DNA of 40,201 nt from Oscillospiraceae bacterium. GTDB lineage: Bacteria; Bacillota; Clostridia; Oscillospirales; Oscillospiraceae. Below are positions 8,888 to 16,931 of the stretch, piece by piece (the stretch's first letter is position 1; each line of letters begins with the position of its first letter). A program made the translations under genes and the position numbers. The notes under the pieces were generated by a model. That model was not told the DNA's origin. It made no database searches and saw nothing but the letters and a program-made list of their open reading frames with translations. Location of the stretch: assembly GCA_017448145.1 (NCBI GenBank), contig JAFSMA010000130.1, forward strand, positions 1 through 40,201. The letters run 5' to 3'.

Positions 8888-9478
8888 ATGAAACTGGGCG
8901 CATTATCCATGGGCTCCATGAGGCTGTCGTCCGGTGGGCGGCGTGTGTGGCTGCTGGGCATCTCCACGTTGGGCGGCATATTGCTGGGGGCGTTTTTGGC
9001 CTCCCGCTGCCACCGGGACGAGTTGGATGCGCTGCAAGCCTACATCACCGCCTACTGCGGGCTGTCTGCCGGTTCGCGCACCTGCGGCGGCCTGGGTACG
9101 GCGCTGGCTTATTTCCGTGTACCGCTGCTGATGCTGGCGGTCAGCTTCTGTGGCCTGGGCATTGCTGCTGTTCCGCTGCTGACGGCATGGGAGGGCGTCA
9201 GCCTTTCCTACGCCGCGGTTTCTTTTTCTGCCGCCATGGGCAAGCCCGGTGTGGTGCTGGCACTGGCTGCTTTCGGCGTGCGGGGGGCCGTGCTGCTGCC
9301 TTGCATGCTGTATGCAGGCGGCACGGCCTGGCGTCTTGCCTATGAGCGCAAGGGGCTGGCGGCGCTGTCGGGCCGTGATTTGCGCGGTATTTTGATTTGT
9401 TTTGCTGCTCTGGCTTTGGGCGCGATTTTGGAATGCAGCCTCACCCCGCGGCTGATGACGCTTGCTTTGGCGGGGTAG
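8888..9478 (+). CDS. spoIIM: SpoIIM-like stage II sporulation protein
   Basis: In sporulation SpoIIM works with SpoIID and SpoIIP in septal peptidoglycan degradation and engulfment. The 196-residue product is a multi-span membrane protein. It shares the SpoIIM layout: a first span (about 22-40), a soluble loop, then spans ending in GAVLLPCMLYAGGTA and a C-terminal segment ECSLTPRLM that resembles the Bacillus ending EAYLSPSLM. Placement directly before xerD also matches Bacillus. GAGGTGAGG at 8871-8879 supports ATG 8888 over a GTG at 8879. Overall similarity is modest, so the name is probable rather than certain. Confidence 0.68.
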   Translation: MKLGALSMGSMRLSSGGRRVWLLGISTLGGILLGAFLASRCHRDELDALQAYITAYCGLSAGSRTCGGLGTALAYFRVPLLMLAVSFCGLGIAAVPLLTAWEGVSLSYAAVSFSAAMGKPGVVLALAAFGVRGAVLLPCMLYAGGTAWRLAYERKGLAALSGRDLRGILICFAALALGAILECSLTPRLMTLALAG

Positions 9479-9503
9479 ATGTTTACGAAGGGAGATGGGC
9501 GTG

Positions 9504-10391
9504 ATGGCTGCCGATTACGTGGCGGAATTCCGGGAATATCTGGTCAACGAAAAGCATTCCTCTGACAATACGCTCAGCTCCTATCTTCGTGACATGCAGC
9601 AGTTCCAGACCTGGCTGGTACGCAACGGCGTATCCACGCTGCGAAAGGTGGATCGCGCCCGGGTGGAGGAGTACTTGCAGCACCTGCGGCAGGAGGGGAA
9701 ATCCCCCGCCACCATCACCCGCTGCACCGCCACGCTGAAGTGTTTCTTCGGCTTTATGGTCAGCGCAGGCCACATGAAATCCAACCCCGCCAAGGCGGTA
9801 TCCTCCGTAAAGGTGGAGCGCAAATATCCGGAAATCCTTACCAGCAAGGAAGTGGAGCTGTTTTTAGACCAGCCCAAATGCGTGGATGAAAAGGGCTTCC
9901 GGGATCACGCCATGCTGGAGCTGCTGTACGCCACCGGCATCCGTGTGTCGGAGCTGATCGGGCTGGACGTGGATGACGTGAATCTGACGCTGGAGTTCAT
10001 CCGCTGCGTCAACCGGGGCAAGGAGCGCATCATCCCGCTGTATGCCACCGCTGTCAAGGCGCTGCGGGACTACGTGGAGAGTATTCGCCCCCGGCTGATT
10101 GCCGATGAGAGCGAAAGGGCCCTGTTTGTCAACATGGACGGAGAACGCATGAGCCGCCAGGGCTTCTGGAAAATCATCAAGTATTACCAGGCCAAGGCGG
10201 AGATCGACAAGGACATTACGCCCCACATGCTGCGCCACAGCTTTGCGGTGCATCTTTTGGAGAACGGTGCGGACTTGAAGTCCATCCAGGAGATGCTGGG
10301 CCACGCCGATATATCGTCCACCCAGATGTATACTCACATCATCAACAGGGGGCTGAAGGACGTGTACCGCAAAGCCCACCCCCGGGCATAA
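9504..10391 (+). CDS. xerD: Site-specific tyrosine recombinase XerD
   Basis: Resolves chromosome dimers at dif, normally with XerC. At 295 residues it has the usual XerD length. An N-terminal SAM-like core-binding domain (about 1-85) precedes the catalytic domain, with Arg in GIRVSEL (about 145-151), HMLRHSF (about 241-247), GHAD (about 264-267) and nucleophile Tyr in MYTHI (about 275). AAGGGAG at 9488-9494 lies 9 nt before ATG 9504; an ATG at 9495 is too close. A second Xer-type recombinase is encoded at 22856-23884 on the other strand. Confidence 0.92.
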   Translation: MAADYVAEFREYLVNEKHSSDNTLSSYLRDMQQFQTWLVRNGVSTLRKVDRARVEEYLQHLRQEGKSPATITRCTATLKCFFGFMVSAGHMKSNPAKAVSSVKVERKYPEILTSKEVELFLDQPKCVDEKGFRDHAMLELLYATGIRVSELIGLDVDDVNLTLEFIRCVNRGKERIIPLYATAVKALRDYVESIRPRLIADESERALFVNMDGERMSRQGFWKIIKYYQAKAEIDKDITPHMLRHSFAVHLLENGADLKSIQEMLGHADISSTQMYTHIINRGLKDVYRKAHPRA

Positions 10392-10400
10392 CGGAATCAG

Positions 10401-10431
10401 AAAAGACCACCTTTTCGGTGGTCTTTTTCTT
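10401..10431 (+). terminator. Intrinsic terminator after xerD
   Basis: 11-bp stem AAAAGACCACC/GGTGGTCTTTT with a short T-rich loop and a T-run. It separates xerD from ruvC. Confidence 0.88.
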
Positions 10432-10432
10432 A

Positions 10433-10461
10433 TTGCCAATCGAACAAATTTTTGATATAAT
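10433..10461 (+). promoter_or_regulatory. Promoter for ruvCAB
   Basis: TTGCCA (10433-10438), 17-bp spacer, TATAAT (10456-10461), just after the xerD terminator. No LexA/SOS-box-like palindrome is evident beside it. Confidence 0.75.
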
Positions 10462-10486
10462 GATTGTGATTGTGAGGTGGAACGTG

Positions 10487-10999
10487 TTGCGCATATTGGG
10501 CATCGACCCCGGCATCGCCATCGTGGGCTTTGGCGTGCTGGACTGCGACAAGGGGAAGCAGACCATGGTGCAATACGGCGCCATCAATACTGAGGCCGGG
10601 CTGCCGCTGGCTACCCGCCTTGTGCAGATTCAGACGGATCTGGAACAGCTGATTATGCAGTTTCAGCCGGATGAAATTGCCATTGAAGAGCTGTTTTTCA
10701 GTAAAAATATTACCACCGGCATCGCGGTGGCCCACGGCCGGGGCATCATCCTCTATACCGCCGAAAAGCTGGGGGTGCCCATCTACGAGTACACCCCCAT
10801 GCAGGTGAAGCAGGCGGTGGTGGGCTACGGCCTGGCAGAGAAGCGGCAGGTGATGGACATGGTGAAGCGGATTTTGAAGCTGAAAGCTGTGCCCAAGCCC
10901 GACGACGCGGCGGACGCCCTGGCCATCGCCCTGTGCCATGCCCGCAGCGCCACCAGTTTGCTGCGGCGTAAAGACCCCAACGTGAAGGAGACGATTTGA
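10487..10999 (+). CDS. ruvC: Holliday junction endonuclease RuvC
   Basis: Resolves Holliday junctions by paired nicks. The product is 170 residues from a TTG start, giving the standard N-terminus MRILGIDPG. Catalytic acids are visible: Asp in GIDPG (residue 6), Glu in AIEELFF (about 65) and the PDDAADALA cluster (about 136-144). GAGGTGG at 10474-10480 is 6 nt from TTG 10487 and only 3 nt from the alternative GTG 10484, so TTG is chosen. It is the first gene of a ruvC-ruvA-ruvB operon and overlaps ruvA by one base. Confidence 0.93.
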   Translation: MRILGIDPGIAIVGFGVLDCDKGKQTMVQYGAINTEAGLPLATRLVQIQTDLEQLIMQFQPDEIAIEELFFSKNITTGIAVAHGRGIILYTAEKLGVPIYEYTPMQVKQAVVGYGLAEKRQVMDMVKRILKLKAVPKPDDAADALAIALCHARSATSLLRRKDPNVKETI

Positions 11000-11607
11000 T
11001 GTTCTACTATGTCAGCGGCACCGTGGCCGAAATGGAGGCGGGGCTGGCCGTCATTGACTGCGGCGGCGTGGGCTTTGCCTGCTATACCACCAATTATTCC
11101 CTGACTCATATGAAGAAGGGGAGCCAGGCCAAGCTGTTCACCTACCTCAACGTGAAGGAGGACGGCATGGATCTCTATGGCTTCACCAGCCAGGCGGAGC
11201 TGCGCAGCTTCAAGCTGCTGCTGGGCGTCAACGGCGTGGGGCCCAAGGCCGCGCTGTCCATTCTGTCCAGCACTACGCCGGATCAGCTGGCCATGTGCGT
11301 GGTCATGGGGGATGAAAAAACGCTGACCGCCGCCCCCGGCATCGGCAAGAAGATCGCCCAGCGCATCATTCTGGAGCTGAAGGACAAGCTGAGCAAGGAC
11401 CAGGAGATCGGCACCTTCGTGCCCGATGGCAGCGGCGCTGTGGCCATGCCCACCGGCAGCACCGGCAAGCTGAAGGAGGCCGCCGCGGCCCTGGCTGTGC
11501 TGGGCTACGGCGCTCAGGAGGTCAATACGGCGCTGAAAAACGTGGACGTGGAGCATCTGTCCCTGGAGGACATCATCCGCCAGGCGCTGAAGCAGATGAT
11601 TCGGTAA
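10999..11607 (+). CDS. ruvA: Holliday junction helicase subunit RuvA
   Basis: Tetrameric junction-binding partner of RuvB. It is 202 residues, normal length. The N-terminal OB-fold (about 1-62) includes LFTYLNVKEDGMDLYGF. Helix-hairpin-helix motifs follow (LGVNGVGPKAALSIL and AAPGIGKKIAQRIILELK). The C-terminal RuvB-interacting domain closes it (EAAAALAVLGYGAQEV). ATG 10999 follows AAGGAG at 10985-10990 and overlaps the ruvC TGA by one base. Confidence 0.95.
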   Translation: MFYYVSGTVAEMEAGLAVIDCGGVGFACYTTNYSLTHMKKGSQAKLFTYLNVKEDGMDLYGFTSQAELRSFKLLLGVNGVGPKAALSILSSTTPDQLAMCVVMGDEKTLTAAPGIGKKIAQRIILELKDKLSKDQEIGTFVPDGSGAVAMPTGSTGKLKEAAAALAVLGYGAQEVNTALKNVDVEHLSLEDIIRQALKQMIR

Positions 11608-11619
11608 GGAGGGATCTCA

Positions 11620-12660
11620 TTGAGCATTGATTTTGGCGCGGATATTTATGAAGAGCCTATCGTCACCAAGTCCTTTTTGCAGGAGGATGCCCAGGAGGTC
11701 TCTTTGCGGCCTCACACGTTGCAGGAGTATATCGGCCAGGAAAAGGCCAAGAATAACCTGGCGGTGTTCATTGAGGCAGCGCGGCGGCGCACGGAGTCAT
11801 TGGATCACGTGCTGCTCCACGGCCCTCCGGGACTGGGCAAGACCACCTTGGCCGGCATCATCGCCCAGGAGATGGGTGTCAATATCCGCATTACCTCCGG
11901 CCCCGCCATTGAAAAACCCGGTGATCTGGCGGCGCTGCTGACCAATTTAAGCGAGAATGACATCCTGTTTGTGGACGAAATCCACCGTTTGAACCGCTCT
12001 GTGGAGGAGATTCTGTACCCCGCCATGGAGGATTATGTCATCGATATCATCATTGGCAAGGGCCCCAGTGCCAACTCCATTCGCCTGGATTTGCCCAAAT
12101 TCACGCTGATTGGCGCCACCACCCGGGCCGGATCCCTGTCGGCCCCGCTACGGGATCGCTTTGGTGTGACGCTGCGGCTGGAGCTGTACACTCCTGAGGA
12201 ATTGAAAAAAATCGTTACCCGTAGTGCCGGGATCCTGAACGTTCCCATTGAGGACAGCGGCGCCATGGAGATCGCCCGCCGTTCCCGGGGCACGCCCCGT
12301 ATCGCCAACCGGATGCTCCGCCGCGTCCGCGACTTCGCCCAGGTGAAGGCTGACGGCGTCATCACCCGCCAGGTGGCGGATGAAGCGCTGCTGGCCCTGG
12401 AGGTGGACGACCTGGGCCTCGACCAGATCGACCGCCGTATGCTGCGCTCTATCATCGACAACTATGGCGGAGGCCCGGTGGGCCTGGAGACGCTGGCGGC
12501 CACCATAGGGGAGGAGTCGGTGACGCTGGAGGACGTATACGAGCCCTATCTCATGCAGCTGGGCTTCCTGACCCGCACGCCCCGGGGCCGCTGCGTCACC
12601 CGAAAAGCCTATGAGCACCTCCATTTGGACTTCGACGGGCAGGAGCAACTGACCTTATAA
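11620..12660 (+). CDS. ruvB: Holliday junction branch migration ATPase RuvB
   Basis: AAA+ motor that drives branch migration with RuvA. The product is 346 residues from a TTG start with AAGGAGGG at 11606-11613. Walker A GPPGLGKT is at about 68-75, Walker B FVDEIHR at about 116-122, sensor GATTRAGSL near 165, and the arginine-finger region APLRDRFG follows. The C-terminal winged helix ends the protein. It is the last gene of the ruv operon; sigH follows after its own promoter. No clear terminator with a T-run separates them. Confidence 0.96.
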   Translation: MSIDFGADIYEEPIVTKSFLQEDAQEVSLRPHTLQEYIGQEKAKNNLAVFIEAARRRTESLDHVLLHGPPGLGKTTLAGIIAQEMGVNIRITSGPAIEKPGDLAALLTNLSENDILFVDEIHRLNRSVEEILYPAMEDYVIDIIIGKGPSANSIRLDLPKFTLIGATTRAGSLSAPLRDRFGVTLRLELYTPEELKKIVTRSAGILNVPIEDSGAMEIARRSRGTPRIANRMLRRVRDFAQVKADGVITRQVADEALLALEVDDLGLDQIDRRMLRSIIDNYGGGPVGLETLAATIGEESVTLEDVYEPYLMQLGFLTRTPRGRCVTRKAYEHLHLDFDGQEQLTL

Positions 12661-12723
12661 GCCATTTGGCGAGAATTTATACCGTTTTTGTCGGGAATTT
12701 ATTTACAAATTTTCCCGATTCAC

Positions 12724-12753
12724 TTGACAAATGAATTAAAATAAAGGTATAAT
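12724..12753 (+). promoter_or_regulatory. Promoter upstream of and abutting sigH
   Basis: TTGACA (12724-12729), 18-bp spacer, TATAAT (12748-12753). The sequence is strong, but the -10 ends one base before the only ATG of sigH. Its start site would then lie inside the reading frame. A 7-bp inverted repeat (TCGGGAA/TTCCCGA) lies just upstream at about 12691-12721. Confidence 0.65.
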
Positions 12754-12754
12754 C

Positions 12755-13381
12755 ATGTACGATAAGGATGATAGGGTAATTTTACCCAATTTGCGGGCGT
12801 TGTCCGACGAGCAGCTTTGCCAGGCTGCACGGGAGGGCAACACCCAGGCGGAGGAGATTCTGGCGCTGCGGTATCACCGTTTGGTGCGCAGCGTGGCCCG
12901 TCCGTTCTTCCTGGCGGGGGGCGACAGTGAGGATCTCTTGCAGGAAGGTATGTTTGCCCTGGTGAAGGCCATGCGTGAGTATGACCCCGGCCGAGACACC
13001 TCCTTTCACACCTTTGCCGAGGCCTGCATTCGGAACAGGATCTATACTGTTTTGAAATCAGCGGCCTCCGGTAAAAATGTTCCGTTGAACCAAGCCATCC
13101 CTTTGAACCCCTCTTTTTTGGAAGTCAATTCGTTCTTTGCCCAGCCCGACCCGGAGGTCCTGCTGATCGACAGAGAAAAAGCTCAGCTTCTCTTGACGGA
13201 TGTTCGTCGGCAGTTGTCTGCGTTTGAAACAGAGGTTTTAGGGTACTATTTAGACGGCCTAACGTGCCGTGAAATCGCAGAGACTGTGGGCAGGCTGCCA
13301 AAGGCGGTGGACAATGCCGTGCAGCGCATCCGCCGCAAAGTGGAGCGGCAGTTATCCAGTGGCGAAATCAGCAGAGGCTGA
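12755..13381 (+). CDS. sigH: Sporulation sigma factor SigH (Spo0H)
   Basis: Sigma-70 family factor that opens the sporulation and transition-phase programme. The product is 208 residues. Region 2 carries YHRLVRSVARPFFLAGGDSEDLLQEGMFALVKA (about 33-65), which closely follows Bacillus SigH. Region 4 ends in FETEVLGYYLDGLTCREIAE and a helix-turn-helix. No ribosome binding site precedes ATG 12755 and a -10 box abuts it. Translation may therefore begin at a downstream TTG (12791 or 12800), which would shorten the protein by 12 or 15 residues without touching region 2. Confidence 0.88.
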   Translation: MYDKDDRVILPNLRALSDEQLCQAAREGNTQAEEILALRYHRLVRSVARPFFLAGGDSEDLLQEGMFALVKAMREYDPGRDTSFHTFAEACIRNRIYTVLKSAASGKNVPLNQAIPLNPSFLEVNSFFAQPDPEVLLIDREKAQLLLTDVRRQLSAFETEVLGYYLDGLTCREIAETVGRLPKAVDNAVQRIRRKVERQLSSGEISRG

Positions 13382-13415
13382 GCGCAATATATTTCTCAAA
13401 GAGAGGGTAAAAACA

Positions 13416-13694
13416 ATGTTTGAAGACAAGACTTTAGTTTGCAAAGAGTGCGGCAACGAGTTCGTTTTCACCGCCGGTGAGCAGGAGTTCTATGCTGCCC
13501 GCGGCTTCCAGAACGAGCCCCAGCGCTGCAAGGCTTGCCGTGACGCTCGCAAGAACGCCGCCCGTGGTCCCCGTGAGTATTTCACCGCTGTCTGCGCTTC
13601 CTGCGGCGGCGAGGCCAAGGTGCCCTTCGAGCCCAAGTCCGACCGTCCTGTGTACTGCAGCGATTGCTTCGCTAAGATGCGCGAGAACGGCTGA
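13416..13694 (+). CDS. Small two-zinc-ribbon protein
   Basis: A 92-residue protein with four CxxC pairs. The N-terminal module is CKECGNEFVFTAGEQEFYAA followed by CKAC, a known 'probable zinc-ribbon' domain pattern. The C-terminal module has CASCGG and, about 20 residues on, CSDC. Such proteins are probably cytosolic and metal- or nucleic-acid-binding, but no function is established. Codon choice is strongly biased to a narrow GC-ending set, suggesting high expression. AGAGAGGG at 13400-13407 supports ATG 13416. It may be cotranscribed with sigH, which ends 34 bp upstream. Confidence 0.82.
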   Translation: MFEDKTLVCKECGNEFVFTAGEQEFYAARGFQNEPQRCKACRDARKNAARGPREYFTAVCASCGGEAKVPFEPKSDRPVYCSDCFAKMRENG

Positions 13695-13712
13695 GCACTA
13701 AAGCACACAACG

Positions 13713-13739
13713 AAAGGGGCGCATCGCGCCCCTTTTTTT
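13713..13739 (+). terminator. Intrinsic terminator after zinc-ribbon gene
   Basis: Stem AAAGGGGCGC/GCGCCCCTTT with a 3-nt loop and a run of T residues. Confidence 0.92.
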
Positions 13740-13760
13740 GTCGCCATGATATGGTTTGAG

Positions 13761-13960
13761 CCTGTCAAAAAACGGCTATGCCGTTTTTTGACAATGGGAT
13801 TGCAGTCTACTGCGCGCGCGAATAGTGCGCCTCTGGCGCACTGTTCGCACACTTCGTAGCCTGAGAAGTGAAAAAAGTGACGCACATGTCGTCACTTTTT
13901 TCGGATTTCAATGGTTCGCGCCTGCGGGCGCGAAATCTGCGATGCTTTTTTGACAATCTG
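13761..13960 (+). repeat. 200-bp structured interspersed repeat, copy 1
   Basis: Begins CCTGTCAAAAAACGGC and ends GCTTTTTTGACAATCTG, so its ends are inverted versions of TGTCAAAAAA. Inside are five hairpins: 13763-13793, a short GCAGT/ACTGC hairpin, AATAGTGCGCC with its partner, GAAAAAAGTGACG/CGTCACTTTTTTC, and TTCGCGCC/GGCGCGAA. It differs from copy 2 at roughly a dozen of 200 positions, mostly in loops. It lies 21 bp after the zinc-ribbon terminator. Open frames in it look incidental. Confidence 0.9.
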
Positions 13961-13983
13961 ATAGTTTGTTTACAATTTCCCTG

Positions 13984-14012
13984 TTGAAAACGGCGGGAAT
14001 TGCGGGTATACT
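13984..14012 (+). promoter_or_regulatory. Promoter for DUF1858 gene
   Basis: TTGAAA (13984-13989), 17-bp spacer, TATACT (14007-14012), 30 bp before the ATG. An alternative pair uses the repeat's terminal TTGACA (13950-13955) with TACAAT (13971-13976), but its 15-bp spacer is short. Confidence 0.68.
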
Positions 14013-14042
14013 GTACCCATCTACTGATAGGAGGCAATACCA

Positions 14043-14249
14043 ATGATTGAGATTACCAAGGACACCGTCATCGGTGATATCCTGGACATCGCGCCCCAGA
14101 CCGCGCCCATCTTCTTCTCCATCGGCATGCACTGCCTGGGCTGCCCCAGCTCACGCGGTGAGACTGTGGAGGAGGCTTGCGCCGTCCATGGCGTGGACGT
14201 GGAGAAGCTGCTGGCCATCGTCAACGAGACTGCCAACAAGGCTGAGTAA
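14043..14249 (+). CDS. DUF1858 small redox-disulfide-type protein
   Basis: A 68-residue cytosolic protein with the DUF1858 pattern: ITKDTVIGDILDIAP, then GMHCLGCPSSRGETVEEAC with a CxxC motif (about 31-34), and a helical C-terminus. The family is related to the N-terminal domain of ScdA and to hybrid-cluster-associated redox proteins; its exact role is not known. TAGGAGG at 14028-14034 is a strong ribosome binding site. It sits alone between two non-coding repeat elements. Confidence 0.85.
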   Translation: MIEITKDTVIGDILDIAPQTAPIFFSIGMHCLGCPSSRGETVEEACAVHGVDVEKLLAIVNETANKAE

Positions 14250-14258
14250 AGAAGCAGC

Positions 14259-14467
14259 GCATACAGTTACGCCGTATGTGTCGGACTGTGGACAAAGGAT
14301 ATTTGTGGACAGCTTTTCGATACGCATGGGGGATTGTGAAGGGGGATGGGAATCCCCCTTCACGTAGAATCCACGCAAATGCAGGAGCATGTTTACATGC
14401 TTCTGCATTTGCGCTTCAAGCTGTCGGTACTTTGCCGACAGCTTGAAGCATACGGTGACGCCGTATG
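14259..14467. repeat. Hairpin-rich element bounded by 20-bp direct repeats
   Basis: The palindrome-bearing 20-mer at 14259-14278 (GCATACAGTTACGCCGTATG) recurs at 14448-14467 with two changes. Between them are three perfect or near-perfect hairpins: 14336-14363 (12-bp stem), 14375-14412 (long stem with one unpaired base per arm) and 14413-14449 (15-bp perfect stem). No open frame or T-run is convincing. It ends 25 bp before trmK, so it would form part of any upstream leader. Confidence 0.75.
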
Positions 14468-14491
14468 CGTTGTATTCTGCCCGGAGGGTCT

Positions 14492-15169
14492 ATGAAAGAG
14501 TTACAACTACAGCCGCGCCTCCAGATGCTCTCTGACCTGGTGCCCACAGCCGCGGCCCTGGCAGACGTAGGTACTGACCACGGCTATCTGCCGGTATATT
14601 TGCTGCAAAAGGGGGCTATATGCCGGGCCATCGCCTCGGATATCGGCGCCGAGCCCTTGGATCACGCCCGCCGTACGGCGGAGGAATACGGCGTATCGCT
14701 GGAGCTGCGGCTGTGTGACGGTTTGCAAGGCATCGCCCCCGAAGAGGTGGACACTGTGGTCATCGCCGGCATGGGCGGGGAGAGCATTATCACCATCCTG
14801 TCCGCCGCACCCTGGACAAAAAACGGCTGCCGCCTGATTTTACAGCCTATGACCCGGCAGGAGCTGCTGCGCCGCTGGCTGGCGGAGAACGGCTATCGCT
14901 TCACCGCCGAGCGTTTGGTGGAGGATAAGGGCACCATTTATCCCATCCTGTGCGTGGAAGGTGGGGCGCAGCCGCCCCTTTCCGAGGCGGAGACCTACTC
15001 GGGTCTCCTGCTGGCGGATGACCCGCTGTACGGCGAATACTTAACCCGCCAGATGGCCCGGCTGAAAAAAGCCGCAGACGGCATGCGGCGCTCACAGCAA
15101 AATAGCTGTAAAGCGGATTCGCTTGACAGTTTGCGCGACGCCCTGGCGGAGAAAAGGAGACAGCTATGA
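14492..15169 (+). CDS. trmK: tRNA (adenine22-N1)-methyltransferase TrmK
   Basis: SAM-dependent enzyme that makes m1A22 in tRNA. The product is 225 residues. The SAM-binding motif is ADVGTDHGYLP (about 24-34), the conserved VVIAGMGGESI follows (about 89-99), and a helical C-terminal tail binds tRNA in the family. GGAGGG at 14483-14488 supports ATG 14492. Its stop overlaps the start of the Nif3-like gene (ATGA), a pairing widely conserved in Firmicutes. Confidence 0.92.
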   Translation: MKELQLQPRLQMLSDLVPTAAALADVGTDHGYLPVYLLQKGAICRAIASDIGAEPLDHARRTAEEYGVSLELRLCDGLQGIAPEEVDTVVIAGMGGESIITILSAAPWTKNGCRLILQPMTRQELLRRWLAENGYRFTAERLVEDKGTIYPILCVEGGAQPPLSEAETYSGLLLADDPLYGEYLTRQMARLKKAADGMRRSQQNSCKADSLDSLRDALAEKRRQL

Positions 15170-15951
15170 CCACAGTGCGCGACGTTGAAAATAGACTCTT
15201 TGCCTGGGCGCCCCGCGACCTGGCGGCGGACTGGGACAACGTGGGACACCTGGTAGGGGAGGGCGGCAGCGCCGTCCACCGTGTACTGGTGTCGCTGGAT
15301 ATCACCGAGCCGGTGGTGGAGGAGGCCGTGGCCTTGGGCGCCGACCTCATTGTGTCCCACCATCCCATTATGAACTGCACCTGGCATAAGGTGCAGCACG
15401 TCACCGACGAAGACGCCCAGGGCCGTATGGTGATGAAGCTGCTGCGCCATGGCATCTCCGCCATCTGTATGCACACCAATCTGGACGCGGCGGAGGGCGG
15501 TGTCAACGACGTTTTGGCGACCGCCCTGGGCCTTTCCCACCTTTCACCGCTAAATGATGAAAAAATCGGGCGAATCGGCACAACAAAATGTGAAATACCC
15601 CTTGTGGAGTTTACCTCTTTTGTGCTAAAATCATTAAGATGTAACGGCTTGCGATATACCGACAGCGGAAGGCCGGTTCACCGGGTGGCGGTGGGCGGCG
15701 GCGCCTGCGGCGAGTATATCGAAAACGCTATGGCGCTGGGCTGTGACACCTTCGTCACGTCAGACTTGAAATACCACGAGTTTTTGGACCATGGGGCCAT
15801 CAATCTGATCGACGCGGGGCATTTTCCCACAGAGAATCTGATTTGCCCCGAAATCGTGTCCCGGTTGCAAGGCGCATTTCCCGATTTGCGCTTGTACCTG
15901 AGCCAGGCCCATCGCCAGGAGATCATTCAATATTGCATAAAGGAGAAATAA
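15166..15951 (+). CDS. Nif3/DUF34-family dinuclear metal protein
   Basis: 261 residues with the DUF34 metal-site motifs: IVSHHPIMN (about 62-70), CMHTNLDAAEGG (about 101-112) and DAGHFPTE (about 222-229). The family (YqfO/YbgI) binds two metal ions; a GTP-cyclohydrolase I type 2 name is sometimes given, but the physiological role is unsettled. It lacks the central insert seen in longer YqfO proteins. It is translationally coupled to trmK and lies 3 bp before yebC. Confidence 0.88.
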   Translation: MTTVRDVENRLFAWAPRDLAADWDNVGHLVGEGGSAVHRVLVSLDITEPVVEEAVALGADLIVSHHPIMNCTWHKVQHVTDEDAQGRMVMKLLRHGISAICMHTNLDAAEGGVNDVLATALGLSHLSPLNDEKIGRIGTTKCEIPLVEFTSFVLKSLRCNGLRYTDSGRPVHRVAVGGGACGEYIENAMALGCDTFVTSDLKYHEFLDHGAINLIDAGHFPTENLICPEIVSRLQGAFPDLRLYLSQAHRQEIIQYCIKEK

Positions 15952-15954
15952 ACT

Positions 15955-16689
15955 ATGTCCGGACATTCCAAGTGGCACAATATTCAAAAGACCAAGGGCG
16001 CGGCTGACGCCAAGCGCAGCGCTGCCTTTACCAAGATCGCCAAAGAGATCATCGTGGCTGTCAAGCAGGGCGGCAGCGGCGACCCCGCCTATAACTCCAG
16101 CCTGGCTACCGTGGTGGCCAAGGCCAAGGCGGCCAACATGCCCAACGACAACATCAAGCGCACCATCGAGAAGGCCCTGGGCAACGGCAACACCGATAAC
16201 TACGAGTCCGTCACCTACGAGGGCTACGGCCCCAACGGCATTGCCGTCATCGTGGAGGCGCTGACCGATAACCGCCAGCGCACCGCCCCCGAGGTTCGCC
16301 ACTATTTCGACAAGTACGGCAAGGGCCTGGGCGCTCAGGGCTGCGTGAGCTGGAGCTTCGACCGCAAGGGCGTTATCGTTATCGACAACGAGGACGAGGA
16401 GCTGGATGAGGACACCGTGATGATGGACGCACTGGACTCCGGTGCTGCCGACTTCGAGGCTGACGGCCCCGTGTTTGAGATCACCACCGACCCCAACGAC
16501 TTCAACGCCGTGGTGGCCGCTCTGGAGAGCAAGGGCTACCATTTTGTCAGCGCCGACATTGAGATGGTGCCCCAGAACTACGTCACCATGACCGACCCCG
16601 ACGACGTGAAGAACATGGAAAAGCTCCTGGATATGCTGGAGGACAACGAGGACGTGCAGAACGTGTGGCACAACTGGCAGCAGGACTGA
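15955..16689 (+). CDS. YebC/PmpR-family protein
   Basis: 244 residues of the YebC family, described as a transcriptional regulator and, for some members, as a factor relieving ribosome stalling at proline-rich stretches. The N-terminus MSGHSKWHNIQKTKGAADAK is diagnostic. The middle carries VEALTDNRQRTAPEVRHYF and the acidic segment DNEDEELDED follows. AAAGGAG at 15941-15947 supports the ATG. It ends the trmK-Nif3-yebC run. The hairpin after it has been separated from its T-run by repeat copy 2. Confidence 0.93.
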   Translation: MSGHSKWHNIQKTKGAADAKRSAAFTKIAKEIIVAVKQGGSGDPAYNSSLATVVAKAKAANMPNDNIKRTIEKALGNGNTDNYESVTYEGYGPNGIAVIVEALTDNRQRTAPEVRHYFDKYGKGLGAQGCVSWSFDRKGVIVIDNEDEELDEDTVMMDALDSGAADFEADGPVFEITTDPNDFNAVVAALESKGYHFVSADIEMVPQNYVTMTDPDDVKNMEKLLDMLEDNEDVQNVWHNWQQD

Positions 16690-16704
16690 TTTGACTTACA
16701 TAAA

Positions 16705-16728
16705 TCCCGCGCCCGAAAGGGTGCGGGA
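16705..16728. repeat. Left duplicate of terminator hairpin at repeat copy 2
   Basis: TCCCGC, one variable base, then CCCGAAAGGGTGCGGGA. It matches 16932-16955 except for one base. This copy has no T-run after it. Confidence 0.85.
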
Positions 16729-16731
16729 GAG

Positions 16732-16931
16732 CCTGTCAAAAAGCGGCTCCGCCGTTTTTTGACAATGGGATTGCAGTCTACTGCGCGCACGAATAGTGCG
16801 CCGGAGGCGCACTATTCGCACACTTCGTAGCCTGAGAAGTGAAAAAAGTGACGCGCATGTCGTCACTTTTTTCGGATTTCATTGGTTCGCGCCTGCGGAC
16901 GCGAAATCTGCGATGCTTTTTTGACAATCTG
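16732..16931 (+). repeat. 200-bp structured interspersed repeat, copy 2
   Basis: Same length, ends and hairpin order as copy 1. Changes in stems keep pairing, for example a G-T wobble in the first hairpin and intact arms of the GAATAGTGCGCC hairpin, whereas loops vary freely. It is bracketed by the duplicated yebC terminator hairpin (16705-16728 and 16932-16955), as expected if it inserted at the terminator with a 24-bp target duplication. Confidence 0.9.

Noticed and set aside
13807..14043. Minus-strand frame in repeat copy 1 (and 16778-17026 in copy 2) giving similar short peptides
   Set aside because: The similarity comes from the repeat itself; there is no ribosome binding site, the frame is built from hairpin arms, and copy 3 carries an indel.
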